Source: Flavobacteriia bacterium (lineage in GTDB: Bacteria; Bacteroidota; Bacteroidia; Flavobacteriales_D; Crocinitomicaceae). Taken from it: a stretch of DNA of 49,256 bases. The stretch is from assembly GCA_016178305.1 (NCBI GenBank), contig JACOTM010000084.1, positions 1-49,256 on the forward strand, written 5' to 3'. How positions within the stretch are numbered: the first letter of the stretch is position 1; each line of letters opens with the position of its first letter. A program made the position numbers and the translations under genes. The notes below the pieces were generated by a model that saw only the letters and a program-made list of their open reading frames with translations, was not told the DNA's origin and did no database searches. Shown one piece after another: positions 16,193-25,690 of this stretch.

Positions 16193-16848
16193 TGGATATA
16201 AATAAAATAATCATTGAAAATGTAAAGGAATTAGTGAAAACTCAATTTCAAACAGATGCAACGGGACATGATTGGTTTCATATAGAAAGAGTTTACAATA
16301 TGGCTTGTTTTCTTCATGAAAAGGAAGGCGGGGATCGGGAATTAATTGAAATATCAGCTTTATTACATGATATTTCAGACCATAAATTTAACGGTGGTTC
16401 TCCTACCAAAGGAGGTGATATTGCATTTGAAATACTCGTTTCTATGGGGTATAATATAGAAAAAGCTCAAAAAATTAAAGAAATAATTAATCAAATTTCA
16501 TATAAAGGAGCACTCGTTTCAGATCAAACAAATTCATTAGAAGCTCAAATTGTTCAAGATGCAGATAGACTTGATGCCCTTGGTGCAATTGGGATTGCGA
16601 GAGCTTTTGCTTATGGAGGGAATCGGAATCGTGAAATTTACAATCCTTCAATTCCCCCTGTTATGCACGAAACTTTTGAAGCATATAAAAATTCAAAAAA
16701 TCACACAATTAACCATTTCCATGAAAAATTACTACTTTTGACCTCAAAACTGCATACAAACACTGCAAAAACAATAGGTTTAAAACGTCATTCTATATTA
16801 GAAAATTTCTTAAATGATTTTTTAAATGAATGGAATTTCATAAAATAA
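16192..16848 (+). CDS. HD-domain phosphohydrolase
   Basis: The 218-residue product belongs to the HD superfamily of metal-dependent phosphohydrolases, close to the YpgQ/YedJ group, which act on nucleotides. Metal ligands are visible as H30 in GHDWFHIERV, H59-D60 in ALLHDISDHKF, and the Asp of VQDADRLDALGAIG near residue 123. Length is normal. The start overlaps the previous stop (TAATG), and a ROK kinase gene follows 11 bp later. The actual substrate is not predictable. Confidence 0.88.
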   Translation: MDINKIIIENVKELVKTQFQTDATGHDWFHIERVYNMACFLHEKEGGDRELIEISALLHDISDHKFNGGSPTKGGDIAFEILVSMGYNIEKAQKIKEIINQISYKGALVSDQTNSLEAQIVQDADRLDALGAIGIARAFAYGGNRNREIYNPSIPPVMHETFEAYKNSKNHTINHFHEKLLLLTSKLHTNTAKTIGLKRHSILENFLNDFLNEWNFIK

Positions 16849-16859
16849 CGAATTACTAA

Positions 16860-17804
16860 ATGTCAGAACATTACGCTCTCGGAATCGATATTGGAGGAAC
16901 AAATACAGTTTACGGATTAGTAAACAAAAATGGAAATGTAATTATTGAAAAAAGTTTACCTACTCCCAATTATAATGAACCAACAGATTTAATCAATGCC
17001 ATTTACAATGATTTAAATGAAAACCATTCTATTGATAAAATAATAGGAATAGGAATTGGTGCTCCAAATGGAAATCATTTTACAGGAAACATTGAATATG
17101 CTCCTAATTTGAAATGGAAAGGAATTGTTCCATTAGCTCAAATGTTTCAAGATAAATTTCACAAACCTTCTATTTTAACAAATGACGCAAATGCCGCTGC
17201 AATGGGAGAAATGTTGTTTGGAAACGCCAAAGATTTAAAACATTTTGTAACTATTACTCTTGGAACAGGTGTAGGAAGTGGTGTTGTTATAGACGGTCAA
17301 ATCGTTTACGGTGAAAATGGATTTGCAGGAGAATATGGACATATACGTATTATTCCAAATGGTCGATTGTGTGGTTGTGGTAGAAAAGGTTGTTTAGAAA
17401 CTTACGCTTCATCAACTGGTCTCATTAGAAGTATTACGGAACTAGAATCTTTAAATAAAGAAAATTCTGTTTTACTTTCAATTCAAAATCCAACAGCAAA
17501 AAATGTGTTCGAAGAAGCTGAAAAAGGAGATGTTTTTGCCTCTGAAATCATCGAATTTACTGCTGAAATATTAGGTTCTTCATTAGCTGACTTTGCTTGC
17601 TTTTCAAATCCAAAAGCTTTTATTCTTTTTGGAGGAATTGCCCAGAGCGGTCCTGAATTTGCTGAAAAAGTAAAGTTTTATTTCGAACAAAATGCACTTA
17701 AAATTTATCAAGACAAAATTGAAATACGCACCTCAAGTCTTCATGGAAAAAATGCTGCCGTACTTGGATCCGCTGCTTCTATGTTCTGGAAAGTTTTAAA
17801 CTAA
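16860..17804 (+). CDS. ROK-family sugar kinase (probable glucokinase)
   Basis: ROK kinases phosphorylate glucose or related sugars with ATP. The 314-residue product has the phosphate-binding start LGIDIGGTNTVYGLV, the sugar-site motif NDANAAAMGE, the second phosphate loop TLGTGVGSGVV, and the ROK zinc site CGCGRKGC (C171, C173, C178) preceded by GEYGHI. There is no helix-turn-helix domain, so it is an enzyme and not a NagC-like repressor. Glucokinase is the usual role of such a protein in Bacteroidetes, but another hexose is possible. Confidence 0.9.
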   Translation: MSEHYALGIDIGGTNTVYGLVNKNGNVIIEKSLPTPNYNEPTDLINAIYNDLNENHSIDKIIGIGIGAPNGNHFTGNIEYAPNLKWKGIVPLAQMFQDKFHKPSILTNDANAAAMGEMLFGNAKDLKHFVTITLGTGVGSGVVIDGQIVYGENGFAGEYGHIRIIPNGRLCGCGRKGCLETYASSTGLIRSITELESLNKENSVLLSIQNPTAKNVFEEAEKGDVFASEIIEFTAEILGSSLADFACFSNPKAFILFGGIAQSGPEFAEKVKFYFEQNALKIYQDKIEIRTSSLHGKNAAVLGSAASMFWKVLN

Positions 17805-17832
17805 ATCGTTTCAGTTTTCGTTGATATTTTCT

Positions 17833-17840
17833 TAATTTTG
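17833..17840 (+). promoter_or_regulatory. Possible -7 box before the GH92 gene
   Basis: TAATTTTG matches TAnnTTTG 76 bp upstream of the GH92 start. No TTG lies at the right distance for a -33 box, so the call is tentative. Confidence 0.4.
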
Positions 17841-17852
17841 TTGAAATTACGA

Positions 17853-17893
17853 TGTAATTCCTGTCACATTAGGCTGTAATTTTACATGTAATT
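17853..17893 (+). promoter_or_regulatory. Three direct TGTAATT motifs in the GH92 leader
   Basis: TGTAATT occurs at 17853-17859, 17875-17881 and 17887-17893, between the possible -7 box and the ATG. This might be a regulator site array for the mannosidase gene. The motif is short and AT-rich, so chance is possible. Confidence 0.3.
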
Positions 17894-17915
17894 AAATGAT
17901 GTTAAAACGATTAAT

Positions 17916-20900
17916 ATGAACAAATTTTTGGTGCTTTTTACAATTTTATGTAGCTATTTATCTACTGCACAAGATCCCAATGTCAATAAAATAAAGGAAG
18001 CTCAAGATTCCCGAAAAAAATATATCAATCCAGAGAATTCAAATACAATTCATTCGACCCCTAAAGCAACTCAAAAAACACAATATGTTAACCCATTTAT
18101 TGGAACAGGTGGACATGGCCATACGTATCCAGGTGTTAGCATGCCTTTTGGTATGATGCAATTAAGTCCCGATTCTCGCTTTGATGGTTGGGATGGTTGC
18201 TCAGGCTATCACTATTCAGATTCAATAATTTACGGTTTTAGCCACACTCATTTGAGTGGCGTTGGTGTTCCAGATTATTGCGATTTATTAATCGTTCCAC
18301 AATCAGGGAAACTAAAAACCATTCCAGGATATAAGGAAAAAGGAGGTTTTGGTTCCAAATTTTCACATCAAAATGAAAAGGCAAGTCCTGGTCTTTACGA
18401 AGTTTATTTAGACGATTCAAAAATTAATGTTCGTTTAACTTCTTCTGAAAGAGCTGGTATTCACGAATATACTTTTTTAGAAAAAAAAGGAAAAAAATAC
18501 ATTTTAATTGATTTAGACCACCGAGACAAGCTTTTAGGTTCAGATTTTAAAATTGAAAATAACACTAGTCTTTCGGGGTATAGAATATCTGAAGCGTGGG
18601 CAAGTGAACAGCATTTTTATTTTTCAATTGAAGTAAATATGCCATTTTCAAAATCAAAATTAATTACCAAAAATGGACAACATAAATTAGTATTAGAATT
18701 CCCTGAAACAACCGAAAAAATATATTTAAAAGTCGGAATGTCAGCAGTTGACATAGAAGGAGCTAAATTGAATTTAAAAAGTGAAATTTCAGATTTCAAT
18801 TTTGCCGCAATACATTCGAAAGCAGTTCAAAAATGGAGTGATGAATTAAACAAAATTGATTTCTATTCGGATGACAAAAACGAAATGATCACTTTTTATA
18901 CTGCATTGTATCATTCTTTTTTAAATCCAAATTTATTCAGTGATGTTGACAATCGCTATCGCGGAAGAGATAATTTAATCCACACACTTCCAAACTCAAA
19001 TGAACATCAATATACCGTTTTCTCTTTATGGGATACCTACAGAGCTACTCACCCTCTTTTCACAATTACACAACAGCAAAGAACAAACGAATTTATCAAT
19101 ACCTTTTTAAGACAATATGAAGAAGGAAAAGATTTACCTGTGTGGGAATTAGCTGGAAATGAAACGGAATGTATGATTGGTTACCACTCTGTTTCTGTTA
19201 TTACTGACGCATTCATAAAAAACATCCAACAATTTGACGAACGAAAAGCATTGGAAGCAATGATTGCAACTTCAAATTTCAATGAATTAGGAAAAAAACA
19301 ATTCAACCTAAATGGTTTTATAAGCCTAGCTGATGAACCTGAATCCGTATCAAAAGCGTTAGAATATGCGTACGATGATTATTGCATCTCCCAAATGGCT
19401 GCTGCGACGCAAAATAATCTCCAACAACATGCAACAATCGTTAAAGAATATTCAAATAGAGCAAATAATTTCATTAATTATTTTGATCCATCAACAAAAT
19501 TTATGCGCGCTCGTAGAAATGGACTTTGGTATTCTCCTTTTGACCCAAATGAAGTTAATTTCAATTATACAGAAGCAAATAGTTGGCAATATTCACTATA
19601 TGCTCCCCATGCAATTGGTGTATTAACAAATTTAATAGGGAGTAAAAATGAATTAGAAAGTTGGTTAGACCGTTTATTTAATGTCAAATCTGGATTAAGT
19701 GGTCGTGAACAAGTTGATATCACTGGTTTAATTGGACAATATGCCCATGGAAATGAGCCTTCACACCATATTGCATATTTATATAATTACACTAATTCCC
19801 CTTCGAAAACACAATTTTATATCGATAAAATACTCAAAGAAATGTATTCTAATAATCCAGATGGACTAGCTGGAAATGAAGATTGTGGACAAATGTCATC
19901 GTGGTACGTTTTAAGCGCAATGGGAATCTATCAAATTGCACCTGGAAATCCTTATTTTGAAATTGGAAGACCAATTGGCAGATTTTCTGAAATAAATTTA
20001 GAAAATGGTAAATCTTTTAAAATATCTACCATTAATAATTCAAAATCAAATTGTTACATTCAAAAAATAACATTAAACGGAAAAGATATACAACGCTTAT
20101 TCCTTTCATTTGACGAAATCAATCAAGGAGGAGAAATAGTAATTGAAATGGGAGCCTTACCAAATTCAGAGGTCAATAAATATGAACATGCGCCATCAAT
20201 TCAAGAAGTGTCTAAAAGCTTTGTTCCTATTCCTCATTTTAAACAAGAAAATAGAACTTTTATAGATACTCTTGAAATAGCAATTGGTTATCCAATAATT
20301 AAAAACAGAAACTTTGAAATAAAATACACTTTGGATGGAACAGAGCCTACGTTAGAATCTCCTACTTATATTAAACCATTCAATATCAAAGAAACTACTA
20401 AAATAAATATTGCCCTAATAGATAATGATTCGAAAACCCTAGGTAAAAGCACAATGAATGAATTTGTAAAACGCGATTCAACAATTCATTTGAAACTAGA
20501 AACTCCTTTTGCAAATCAATATGCAGCAGGAGGTGAAAGTGCTTTAATTGATGGTATTACAGGAGGTACGGAATATCGAACAGGTGATTTTCAAGGATAT
20601 TATGGAAAAAATTTAATTGCTGAAATAACTTTTAACACACCAAAATCATTAACTGAAATTGGATTAAATTGTTTAGAAGATACGAAATCCTGGATTTTTT
20701 ATCCACAATCAATAAGCTTTGAAATTTCTTATGATGGTGTCCATTTTGTAAAATTAAAAACACTTGAAATAGCCCCATCAAAAGACCAAATAACAAAATC
20801 AACCAATTTATTTAAAGTTCAAATAGCTAATAAAGAAAAGGTTAAAAAAATTAAAGTCACCGCCATCAATTATGGTAAATGTCCAACATGGCATTTAGGT

Positions 20901-20948
20901 GCTGGATTTGACACTTGGCTATTTGCAGATGAAATAATCTTTCGTTAA
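17916..20948 (+). CDS. GH92 family alpha-mannosidase
   Basis: GH92 enzymes are calcium-dependent exo-alpha-mannosidases that trim host or yeast N-glycans. The 1010-residue product has a signal peptide (MNKFLVLFTILCSYLSTAQ) and the GH92 signatures NPFIGTGGHGHTYPGVSMPF, GFSHTHLSG, HGNEPSHHIAYLYNY and GLAGNEDCGQMSSWYVLSA. These span about residues 55-760, longer than most in having two extra modules. A chitobiase C-terminal-like domain (IKYTLDGTEPTLESPTY, near 800) is followed by an F5/8-type (discoidin-like) carbohydrate-binding region with FDTWLFADEI at the end. No T9SS signal is seen, so it is probably periplasmic. Exact linkage (alpha-1,2 or other) is not predictable. Confidence 0.95.
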   Translation: MNKFLVLFTILCSYLSTAQDPNVNKIKEAQDSRKKYINPENSNTIHSTPKATQKTQYVNPFIGTGGHGHTYPGVSMPFGMMQLSPDSRFDGWDGCSGYHYSDSIIYGFSHTHLSGVGVPDYCDLLIVPQSGKLKTIPGYKEKGGFGSKFSHQNEKASPGLYEVYLDDSKINVRLTSSERAGIHEYTFLEKKGKKYILIDLDHRDKLLGSDFKIENNTSLSGYRISEAWASEQHFYFSIEVNMPFSKSKLITKNGQHKLVLEFPETTEKIYLKVGMSAVDIEGAKLNLKSEISDFNFAAIHSKAVQKWSDELNKIDFYSDDKNEMITFYTALYHSFLNPNLFSDVDNRYRGRDNLIHTLPNSNEHQYTVFSLWDTYRATHPLFTITQQQRTNEFINTFLRQYEEGKDLPVWELAGNETECMIGYHSVSVITDAFIKNIQQFDERKALEAMIATSNFNELGKKQFNLNGFISLADEPESVSKALEYAYDDYCISQMAAATQNNLQQHATIVKEYSNRANNFINYFDPSTKFMRARRNGLWYSPFDPNEVNFNYTEANSWQYSLYAPHAIGVLTNLIGSKNELESWLDRLFNVKSGLSGREQVDITGLIGQYAHGNEPSHHIAYLYNYTNSPSKTQFYIDKILKEMYSNNPDGLAGNEDCGQMSSWYVLSAMGIYQIAPGNPYFEIGRPIGRFSEINLENGKSFKISTINNSKSNCYIQKITLNGKDIQRLFLSFDEINQGGEIVIEMGALPNSEVNKYEHAPSIQEVSKSFVPIPHFKQENRTFIDTLEIAIGYPIIKNRNFEIKYTLDGTEPTLESPTYIKPFNIKETTKINIALIDNDSKTLGKSTMNEFVKRDSTIHLKLETPFANQYAAGGESALIDGITGGTEYRTGDFQGYYGKNLIAEITFNTPKSLTEIGLNCLEDTKSWIFYPQSISFEISYDGVHFVKLKTLEIAPSKDQITKSTNLFKVQIANKEKVKKIKVTAINYGKCPTWHLGAGFDTWLFADEIIFR

Positions 20949-20949
20949 T

Positions 20950-20990
20950 AAGTTTTAAAAGCCTTTTGTCATATTAAAACTTTTAATTTT
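20950..20990 (+). terminator. Possible AT-rich terminator after GH92
   Basis: AAGTTTTAA (20950-20958) and TTAAAACTT (20974-20982) form a perfect 9-bp inverted repeat followed by a T-rich stretch. The stem is weak because it has only one G-C pair. Confidence 0.4.
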
Positions 20991-21037
20991 TAATAAATGG
21001 TTAATTTTACCACGCTAAAAATAAAAATGAAAATAAA

Positions 21038-23191
21038 ATGAAAAAAATTAGTGTAATCTTATTTCTAGCTACATTCTTAATCAGTTCGCTTGTAAAAGCA
21101 GATGAAGGAATGTGGTTTTTAATGAACATTGAACGTTTAAACCATAGAGATATGGACAAAATGGGACTTCAATTAACATCAGAAGAAATATACAGTATTA
21201 ATAATTCAAGTTTAAAAGATGCAATTGTGCAATTCAATGGTGGATGTACAGCTGAAATCATTTCAAAAGATGGATTATTATTAACCAATCATCACTGTGG
21301 ATACGATGCAATAGCTGAGTTATCATCACCCGAACATGATTACTTAACGGATGGTTATTGGGCACCTGAAAAAAAGGCTGAATTAAAACCAAAAAGTTTA
21401 TATGTTCGCTTTTTTGTAAGAATGGATGATGTTTCTCAACGTATTTTGTCCAAATTAAATGATAAAATGACGGAAGCAGAAAGAGAAAAAGCAATTAGTG
21501 CAGAAATAGCAATTATCGAAAGAGAAAACAACGAAGGAGGAAAATATACTGTTTCGGTGCGTTCTTTTTTTCAAGGAAATGAATTTTATTACTTTGTATA
21601 TCAAGATTTCAAAGATGTTCGTTTAGTTGGTACACCTCCTTCAAGCATTGGGAAATTTGGTGGGGATACTGATAACTGGGAATGGCCAAGACATACTGGT
21701 GATTTTTCAATGTTCCGAATTTATGCCGATGCGAATGGAAACCCAGCTGAATACAGTGTTGACAACGTTCCGTTACACCCAAAAGTTCATTTAAAAGTAA
21801 ATACTTCAGGTGTTAAAGAAAACGATTTCGCAATGATTTTAGGTTATCCGGGAAGAACAAATAGATGGATGCCAGCAGGTGGAATTGATCAAAATGTAAA
21901 ATTTGCTTATCCTGCTTGGGTTGAAGCTTCCAAATTAGGTATGGATCAAATGAAAATTTACATGGATAAATCAGATGAAGTTCGTTTAAATTATGCCTCA
22001 AAATATGCTAGTGTTGCAAATTATTGGAAAAATCGCCAAGGTATGATTGATGCATTATCTAAAGCAGAAACAGCAAAAACAAAAGCAAAAAAAGAAGCTA
22101 AATTCAATAAATGGGCGAATAAAAAAGAAAACAAAGCTGTTTATGGTACTGTTATTGAAACACTGAACAAATACTATTCTAAAACGAATCTAAAATCAAA
22201 ACACGACAATTATTTACAAGGGTTAGTTCGAACTTCTGATATGGCAATGACTCCGATGAGAATTGGAGCCTCTATCGAAAAAGCCTTAAATGAAAAAGAT
22301 GATACAAAGAAAAAAGAAGCTTTAGCTAAATTAAAAATAATGGCCGAAGAAGCTTATGCAAGCACTTTTATCCCATTGGAAAAAGATGTTTTAGCAGCTC
22401 AATTAAATTTGTATGTTACTAAAGGAAATGAATATGGCTTATCCCCTTTTATATCTGAATTAGCTAAAAAGAACAATAATAATTTTGTAAATTATGTGAA
22501 TGAATCATTCGCTAATAGCTTCTTCTCCAGTAAAGATGCTTTACTTAAATATTTAGATAATCCTACAATTGAACAATTAAAAAACGATCCTTTATACATT
22601 TTATCAAGTGATTTAATTGGTAAATTAAGAAATCGTAGTGAAGAACAAATTGCATTAGATGCAGAATATTTCAAAGCTTTTAGATTATTGGTTCAAGGAA
22701 TGAGAATGGCTAATCCAAAAGCAAAATATTATCCAGATGCTAACAGCACTTTAAGATTAACTTACGGAAAAGTTGGTTCTTTACCTGCTGATCCAACAAA
22801 TGACGCTAAGAAAAATTACTACACGACTTTGCAAGGATTGGTTGCAAAATATAAACCTAACGATCCTGAATTTGATCTCCCTCAAAAACTTATCGAGTTA
22901 TATGAAAAGAAAGATTACGGCACGTACGCTGATCCAAGTGGGTATATGCCTGTAAACTTCTTAACAAATAACGATATTACAGGGGGAAACTCAGGTTCGC
23001 CAGTCTTAAATGGCAAAGGAGAGCTTATTGGCTTAGCTTTTGATGGAAACATAGAAGCAATGGCAGGTGATGTTATTTTTGATCCTAATTTACAAAAAAC
23101 AATTTGTGCAGACATTCGTTACATATTGTTTATTATCGATAAATTTTCAAATGCCAAACATATTGTAGATGAAATGGAATTAGTGAAATAA
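21038..23191 (+). CDS. dpp7: S46 family dipeptidyl-peptidase 7
   Basis: S46 peptidases remove dipeptides from oligopeptide N-termini in the periplasm. They are known from Bacteroidetes that use peptides as carbon source. The 717-residue product has a signal peptide and then GMWFLMNIERLN. The catalytic His lies in LLTNHHCGYD (H85/H86), the Asp in GGDTDNWEWPRHTGDF, and the Ser in TGGNSGSPVLNG (S652). Eighteen residues after that Ser is G670 (LAFDGN). In P. gingivalis numbering this is position 673, where Gly marks DPP7 (hydrophobic P1) and Arg marks DPP11 (Asp/Glu P1). DPP7 specificity is therefore expected. Confidence 0.93.
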   Translation: MKKISVILFLATFLISSLVKADEGMWFLMNIERLNHRDMDKMGLQLTSEEIYSINNSSLKDAIVQFNGGCTAEIISKDGLLLTNHHCGYDAIAELSSPEHDYLTDGYWAPEKKAELKPKSLYVRFFVRMDDVSQRILSKLNDKMTEAEREKAISAEIAIIERENNEGGKYTVSVRSFFQGNEFYYFVYQDFKDVRLVGTPPSSIGKFGGDTDNWEWPRHTGDFSMFRIYADANGNPAEYSVDNVPLHPKVHLKVNTSGVKENDFAMILGYPGRTNRWMPAGGIDQNVKFAYPAWVEASKLGMDQMKIYMDKSDEVRLNYASKYASVANYWKNRQGMIDALSKAETAKTKAKKEAKFNKWANKKENKAVYGTVIETLNKYYSKTNLKSKHDNYLQGLVRTSDMAMTPMRIGASIEKALNEKDDTKKKEALAKLKIMAEEAYASTFIPLEKDVLAAQLNLYVTKGNEYGLSPFISELAKKNNNNFVNYVNESFANSFFSSKDALLKYLDNPTIEQLKNDPLYILSSDLIGKLRNRSEEQIALDAEYFKAFRLLVQGMRMANPKAKYYPDANSTLRLTYGKVGSLPADPTNDAKKNYYTTLQGLVAKYKPNDPEFDLPQKLIELYEKKDYGTYADPSGYMPVNFLTNNDITGGNSGSPVLNGKGELIGLAFDGNIEAMAGDVIFDPNLQKTICADIRYILFIIDKFSNAKHIVDEMELVK

Positions 23192-23213
23192 ATTCATAAT
23201 ATTTCTATTCTAA

Positions 23214-23243
23214 GAAGCTGTCCAAATAGGGCAGCTTTTTTTA
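23214..23243 (+). terminator. Intrinsic terminator after dpp7
   Basis: AAGCTGTCC and GGGCAGCTT form a stem with one G-U pair around a short AAATA loop, followed by a run of T. Confidence 0.8.
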
Positions 23244-23371
23244 TTCACTAAATTTTAACTAAATTAAGAAACTCCTAAACATAGAAGTTTTTTTAATCTA
23301 AATTTAACGTTTAGCTAACTTTCAAATAAACAATATCGTCTTTCTTTGCTTTAACCCAAATAGTTAAGAAA

Positions 23372-23581
23372 ATGAAATATTTTAATCCAATAAAAAAAGA
23401 AGAAAGTAGTGAAGTTTTTGATTTAAATCGCTTTTTAGAAAAAGGTTTAACTGCGGAAGAAAATGGTAAAATGGATGAAGCAAAAAAATGGTATTCTGCT
23501 GGTTTATTAAAAGCTAAAAATCATGAAAACAATGAAATGATTGAAATTTTTAATCGCTTTATATTTACATTATTTCTTTAA
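23372..23581 (+). CDS. Small TPR-like protein
   Basis: The product is 69 residues, ATG start. It has one TPR-like helix pair (RFLEKGLTAEENGKMDEAKK then WYSAGLLKAK), with the GxMDEAKKWYxxGL pattern of a TPR/MIT motif. It has no signal peptide. Codon use is like that of its neighbours. The stop codon overlaps the convergent comEC stop (TTTAA). Function unknown, and it may bind a partner. A gap of about 130 bp separates it from the dpp7 terminator, so it has its own promoter. Confidence 0.55.
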   Translation: MKYFNPIKKEESSEVFDLNRFLEKGLTAEENGKMDEAKKWYSAGLLKAKNHENNEMIEIFNRFIFTLFL

Positions 23582-25479
23582 TTCAACGGAAATATAATTG
23601 CGCCATTTTTTAAGTTTCTACTTTTTGAGTCATTTTTAATCCAAGGCATATTCATTGAGATTTCATTGTTCAATTGTTCATGCGGAAAATTGGTTTTTAA
23701 AACAAAAAAATTCTTTCGATTTATTTCATACTGAACTCCACTCCTACTATTTACAACTTGAATATTTAATTGAAAATCTTTAATCTTCCAATCTTTGTTT
23801 TTAATGTTAAAGTATCTTAAATTTCCAGGATAGATTTTTTGATAACTTTGAGCTATACGTTTAATTTTATTCAAATCAAATTTATCGGAATCATAAAAAC
23901 AATACAATTTTTGTTGCTTTTTAACGATTAATAATGCTTTTGTGTGATTAAAAAAACAAATGTGATCTTCGTTCATCTGCTTAAATCTTCCAAATTCAAT
24001 CAATGCAATAAGACTTATCGAAATTAACATAGTTGCTATTTGAATTGGGCGCTTCGATTGAAAGATAAAAAATGAAATCCCTAAGAAAAAACAGACTATT
24101 AACATCCATTTATCAAGTATAAATCCCATTGCTACCGAACCTGGTAATTCATCAATAAAATGAACCGTTTTAATTGTAAAAATTAATGAAAGAAGTAAAA
24201 TAAATACATGCCATTTTCCAATCCATTTCGCCCACGAAAAAGCAAAAACCAATAAGCCAAAACCTAAAATCACTCCTGTTATAAACATTAATGCAATATT
24301 TGTTAAAATAAAATAATTTGGAAATTGATGAAAATAATACAATGTAAGAGGTACTGTAAAAACCTGAGCAGCAAGTCCAACTGCTGTAGTTTCCCAAAGT
24401 TTATTTAACCATTTTAATCGGATGAAAATTGATCTAGAAATTGGTTTATAAAACCAAAAAATCCCCAACATCGCTAAAAATGAAAGTTGAAAACCAATAT
24501 CAAATAAGTTCAACGGATTCATTAACAACAAAACAAAAGCTGTAAAAAATAAATTGTTAATGGAAGAATAATTCCGCCCGCTTAATTGAGCCAATGTTAA
24601 TACTGTAAACATAACCGTTGATCGTAAAACGGAGGCAGAAAGTCCCGACAAAATTGTATAAATCCAAATGATAATCAATGCAAGTACCAATGCTTTTTGT
24701 TTGGAAATGAATCTTGAAAACAACTTTAAAAAACGAATAATTATTTCTAATAATATTCCAATATGTAAGCCTGAAACTGCTAAAACATGCATTGCACCAG
24801 AGTTTCCAAAAGCACTAATAGTTTCAGAATCTAAATCTGTGCGCTCACCTAAAATCAATGCTTCAGCTACTGCCAATTCTTCCCCTTGCAAATTTTTATT
24901 TAATATTTTCAGTAAATAATTTTTGGCATTTAATGACCATTTTGTAAACCAATCTATTTGATTATCAATTTTGAAATAATTATTTTCTGAAACAAATGCA
25001 ATTTTTGAAATAGCTTTACTTTTCCAAAAATATTCAGCATCAAATTCCCCAGGATTCCCTTTATTTTGAATGCTCTGTAAATTCGCATTTAACGAAATTT
25101 CATCCCCTTTTTCAATCTGATCACAATTTTGAAAAAAGAATACAGCTTTTTCTTTGCATGTTATAAAATCCCGTTTCTTTTTCAAGACAACAATGTCCGC
25201 TATAACTTTTAACCATTCATTTTCAAGATTCCCAACTTCTTTTACTTGAATCAAATACGAATCTCCCGAAAGATAATTTAAATCAAAATTTCTTTTATTA
25301 TTTGAAAAATAAATTTCCGATAAAGAAAACATTCCAATTAAAAAAAACAACAATAACGTAACTAATACAAAACCATTTTGAAATTTATTTTTATAAAAAT
25401 GTAACGAAATAAGAAAAGTTAATACACTCCATATCAACCAAAAGGAAATTTCAATCGAGGGATTAAAATACTCCGTCAA
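23578..25479 (-). CDS. comEC: ComEC/Rec2-type DNA uptake channel protein
   Basis: ComEC forms the inner-membrane channel for single-stranded DNA in natural transformation. The product (633 residues from the TTG at 25479) has the DUF4131-like N-terminal region and the competence core AEALILGERTDL...FGNSGAMHVLAVSGLHIGIL, then many membrane helices (LALIIIWIYTILSG and onward). The metallo-beta-lactamase-like domain of longer ComECs is absent, as is common in Bacteroidetes. The true N-terminus may be longer: the frame stays open to 25545 and encodes a typical ComEC start (…PFVPLSLAFIFGIL), which would need an ATT start at 25542. It is convergent with the small TPR gene (4-bp overlap). Confidence 0.9.
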   Translation of the reverse strand: MTEYFNPSIEISFWLIWSVLTFLISLHFYKNKFQNGFVLVTLLLFFLIGMFSLSEIYFSNNKRNFDLNYLSGDSYLIQVKEVGNLENEWLKVIADIVVLKKKRDFITCKEKAVFFFQNCDQIEKGDEISLNANLQSIQNKGNPGEFDAEYFWKSKAISKIAFVSENNYFKIDNQIDWFTKWSLNAKNYLLKILNKNLQGEELAVAEALILGERTDLDSETISAFGNSGAMHVLAVSGLHIGILLEIIIRFLKLFSRFISKQKALVLALIIIWIYTILSGLSASVLRSTVMFTVLTLAQLSGRNYSSINNLFFTAFVLLLMNPLNLFDIGFQLSFLAMLGIFWFYKPISRSIFIRLKWLNKLWETTAVGLAAQVFTVPLTLYYFHQFPNYFILTNIALMFITGVILGFGLLVFAFSWAKWIGKWHVFILLLSLIFTIKTVHFIDELPGSVAMGFILDKWMLIVCFFLGISFFIFQSKRPIQIATMLISISLIALIEFGRFKQMNEDHICFFNHTKALLIVKKQQKLYCFYDSDKFDLNKIKRIAQSYQKIYPGNLRYFNIKNKDWKIKDFQLNIQVVNSRSGVQYEINRKNFFVLKTNFPHEQLNNEISMNMPWIKNDSKSRNLKNGAIIFPLN

Positions 25480-25690
25480 TATTCCAAAAATGAAAGCTAA
25501 AGACAGTGGAACAAAAGGTGCGGTATAGAATTGTACTTTAATAAATTAAGTTTTTGTTTGTTCAAATTTAAAAATTTCTCTTGATATAAATATAAAATAA
25601 GTAAAAAATAATTAATATCCTATAGACTAACCGTTTGATTTTTTCTAAAGTTTCTCTTTAACTTCGATACAATAAATCTATCTTTACAAC

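Noticed and set aside
21038-23191. DPP11 (Asp/Glu-specific) assignment
   Set aside because: The specificity position 18 residues after the catalytic Ser is Gly, as in DPP7, not Arg.
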